A stretch of DNA of 64,000 bases, taken from assembly GCA_009760855.2 (NCBI GenBank), contig WPIO01000071.1, positions 749,001 through 813,000 on the forward strand. Direction: 5' to 3'. Source of the DNA: Cristatella mucedo (lineage: Eukaryota; Bryozoa; Phylactolaemata; Cristatellidae). Positions 62,213 through 64,000 of the stretch are shown here, piece after piece. A program made the translations under genes and the position numbers. The first letter of the stretch is position 1, and each line of letters opens with the position of its first letter. A model generated the notes under the pieces. That model was not told the origin of the DNA. It saw only the letters and a list, made by a program, of their open reading frames with translations, and did not search any database.

Positions 62213-63749
62213 ACAAGTATAAATAGACGGCAGCCAGAACGTCCGCAGGCAGCGAGCCGCCAGCGGCCTCGAAAGATGGCACCAGGCTACGAGAGCTGAC
62301 GCTACTGCACTATCGCTCACCTGGGCATCCATACAACTTGTTACCAGCTTTATGTCTCTGAAGCTGAGGCTGCCGCGTCGGCCGATGTGCTGCTTGAACG
62401 ACGTGTCTTTCATCAGAATCGTCGCCTGCCCGTTGCCAGAGCAAGCCTACACGAGACCAGCTAGTGCCCGTGAGAACAGCCCGTGGAAAGCCACAGCGAG
62501 GCCGACATCGCGGCCGCGGTCGGTCAGTTAAGGCCGCGCGGGCGTCGAAAGCAAGTACGGCGCCCTCCGCCGCGAGGCTGCAAGTGGCGGCGCTGCGGCG
62601 AGCGAACTCACTTAACACGAACCACGACGCTCAGATAGTCGACGTCGGACGCTGTCGCCTGGCGGAATCGGACGCACGTGTACCTGTGGTACTCGTTCAG
62701 CGCTTCTTGGAACTGCTGGCGTTCTTGGTCGGCTGCAGGAAGATGGGATATTTTAGCGATACGAAAATGAGCAGGTCGCCTGATAGTGCCGCTGCGCTTA
62801 GCTTTGAAGAGCCAGCCGCCGCGCCGCGGGGCCATTAAACACGTGACCACTTACAACAATAAGTCTCGAACTTGTAGGGAACAACGGCGCTCACCAATCG
62901 CAAGTTTTGGCGGCGAACGGCTTTCCTTTTGTGGCGTCTCTTCGGGTTCAATCTTTCTCTAAACCACGGACTGCGGCGACGCAGGCGTGAGGTGAGGCGT
63001 CCTCAGCTCTGAGAGGCACGTTTATCATTCAGTCAGCGTTCAAGCGGCACAAAGTTAAGACCTCTTTCAGTGATATGCCAGTGTTTTAGCACAACTATTA
63101 TTAGTATTATTATTAGTAATATTATTACTATTACCTCATACTCGACTCCCAGACGTCCGTCTTGAAGAGCATGTCCATCTCGACGCGAGCCACGTCTGCC
63201 TCCTTCATTAGCGGGATCATTTTCGCTGCAACGAACAAACGAACGACTCGCAGTAAGCGTTCGCCAGACATTTTTGTGCTCGTCGCTCTGTCAGAGATGA
63301 ACGATTAGAACATTTTAGGCATTTTTAATAGGAATTTATCCAATAGAAATTCAATAAAGATTTTTTATGCCGTTTCATTGAGAAATTATCCAACAGGAAT
63401 CCAATATAAATTGGTAAAGCTTTCGTACCCGAACTTTGAGCGCGGGGTCCAATTCAGCTGCTCCAGCTACTTTCGGCTCCACGAGAAAGCTTGCAGCAAG
63501 CATGCACACTCGTACAGCGAGGCCTCTGCTTTTAATCGCCCAGTCGGTCGCTGACGAGACCTGGCGAGACGTGCCTGGATATGGACGTGTCTGGACGTGC
63601 CTGGATAGAGATTGATTTCTCTTTTAGTTAAAGCCGCGAGAGTAAATTACGGTATTGTGCTCCGATATTGTGCTCAGCCAGCGCGTCTGCTCTCGGCGCC
63701 CTCCGCCGCGAGGCTACGAGCGGCGGCGCTGCGCGGCGAGCGAACTCAC

Positions 63750-63954
63750 GTATGCGCCGTAGTGCATGACGCTCAGGTAGTCGTACGGAACGCCGAAGGT
63801 GTCCACCTCGGCGGCTGGATAGGTTTTCATGTTATGCATCTTGTCCTGCCTGACGTTCTCCTCCACGATCTGGACGAAGTCGTCGCGATCGGGCCGGTTC
63901 TGCTCGTGCAGTAGGCCGATGGCGTGCCCGAGCTCGTGTACGAGGACGCCTTTC
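63750..63954 (-). CDS. AST-7, zinc-binding exon 6 of another astacin gene, cut by the window edge
   Basis: This is one 204-nt exon (the end may be off by one base), bounded by an AG acceptor and a GTGAGT donor as in the paralogues. It encodes an intact zinc motif, HELGHAIGLLHEQNR, and Met-turn SVMHYG. Only intron DNA follows for about 45 bases up to the right edge, so exons 1-5 should lie beyond 64000. On the 3' side the usual intron 6 runs for only about 55 bases before the sequence switches at about 63693 to the end of the AST-5/AST-6 duplication block. Exon 7 and everything after it are therefore missing, and this gene is 3'-truncated unless it splices far downstream. Confidence 0.75.
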
Positions 63955-64000
63955 TGCGAGTCGACAAAATGCGGAAGCGCACTGTTAGGATGGCGACTCT

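Larger units (their letters stand above)
60473..63225 (-). pseudogene. AST-6, duplicate of AST-4, decayed astacin-ShK gene
   Basis: Exon 3 63225-63135, exon 4 62958-62855, exon 5 62732-62612, exon 7 62446-62321, exon 8 61407-61306, exon 9 60918-60473. It shares with AST-4 the lost exons 1 and 2, the deletion of exon 6 at exactly the same junction, and the one-base loss in exon 7, so these lesions predate the duplication. It lacks the AST-4 stop in exon 7 but has its own: a TGA at 61339-61337 replaces the last cysteine codon of CxCWC in exon 8. The ShK in exon 9 has phenylalanine for the fourth cysteine (MLSHFAASC), so its disulfide set is incomplete. The acceptor of exon 9 (cgttagcag) is preserved. 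Confidence 0.85.
45713..63690. repeat. Segmental duplication, copy 2 (AST-5 and AST-6)
   Basis: Partner of 29095-44760. It ends about 20 bases into block-D sequence (gctcagccagcgcgtctgct), then jumps to an astacin intron at about 63693. Confidence 0.85.

Overview
This window is nuclear DNA from an animal, almost certainly an invertebrate. Genes are split by short GT-AG introns. The DNA is rich in long microsatellites, L2/CR1-type non-LTR retrotransposons and tRNA-derived SINEs, and has no operon structure. The species cannot be named from the sequence. Astacin proteases that carry C-terminal ShK domains fit cnidarians, nematodes and other invertebrates better than vertebrates.

The protein-coding content is one gene family: a minus-strand cluster of secreted astacin-type zinc metalloproteases, called AST-1 to AST-7 here from left to right. 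The ancestral gene has ten exons. Exon 1 encodes the hydrophobic part of a signal peptide, exons 2-4 a prodomain ending in a dibasic processing site, exons 4-7 the astacin domain (zinc helix and Met-turn in exon 6), exon 8 a small Cys-rich module ending in CxCWC, exon 9 a linker plus ShK domain, and exon 10 a second ShK domain. I checked exon boundaries by splice consensus, phase and length. AST-2 joins into 1464 nt with no internal stop.

Layout: 1-1060, repeat block B1. About 1130-7580, AST-1 (exons 1-8, 3' end off the window). 7600-15700, repeats, the ShK exons of AST-2, long TC tracts and minisatellite block D1. About 15700-22150, AST-2, a second copy of the AST-1 segment offset by about 14.57 kb. 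22150-26070, LINE pieces and microsatellites. 26069-28400, block B2. About 29095-44760, AST-3 and AST-4. 44775-45712, block D2. About 45713-63690, AST-5 and AST-6, a duplicate of the AST-3/AST-4 segment. 63690-64000, exon 6 of AST-7.

The cluster shows gene birth and decay in one place. AST-1 and AST-2 keep all catalytic residues. AST-3 keeps an open frame but has lost the catalytic glutamate and the Met-turn tyrosine, so it looks like a pseudoprotease. AST-5 has lost the Met-turn residues and carries a duplicated set of prodomain exons. AST-4 and AST-6 lack the zinc exon and the 5' end and carry stops or frameshifts. LINE insertions present in one duplicate and absent from the other show that retrotransposons moved after the duplication.
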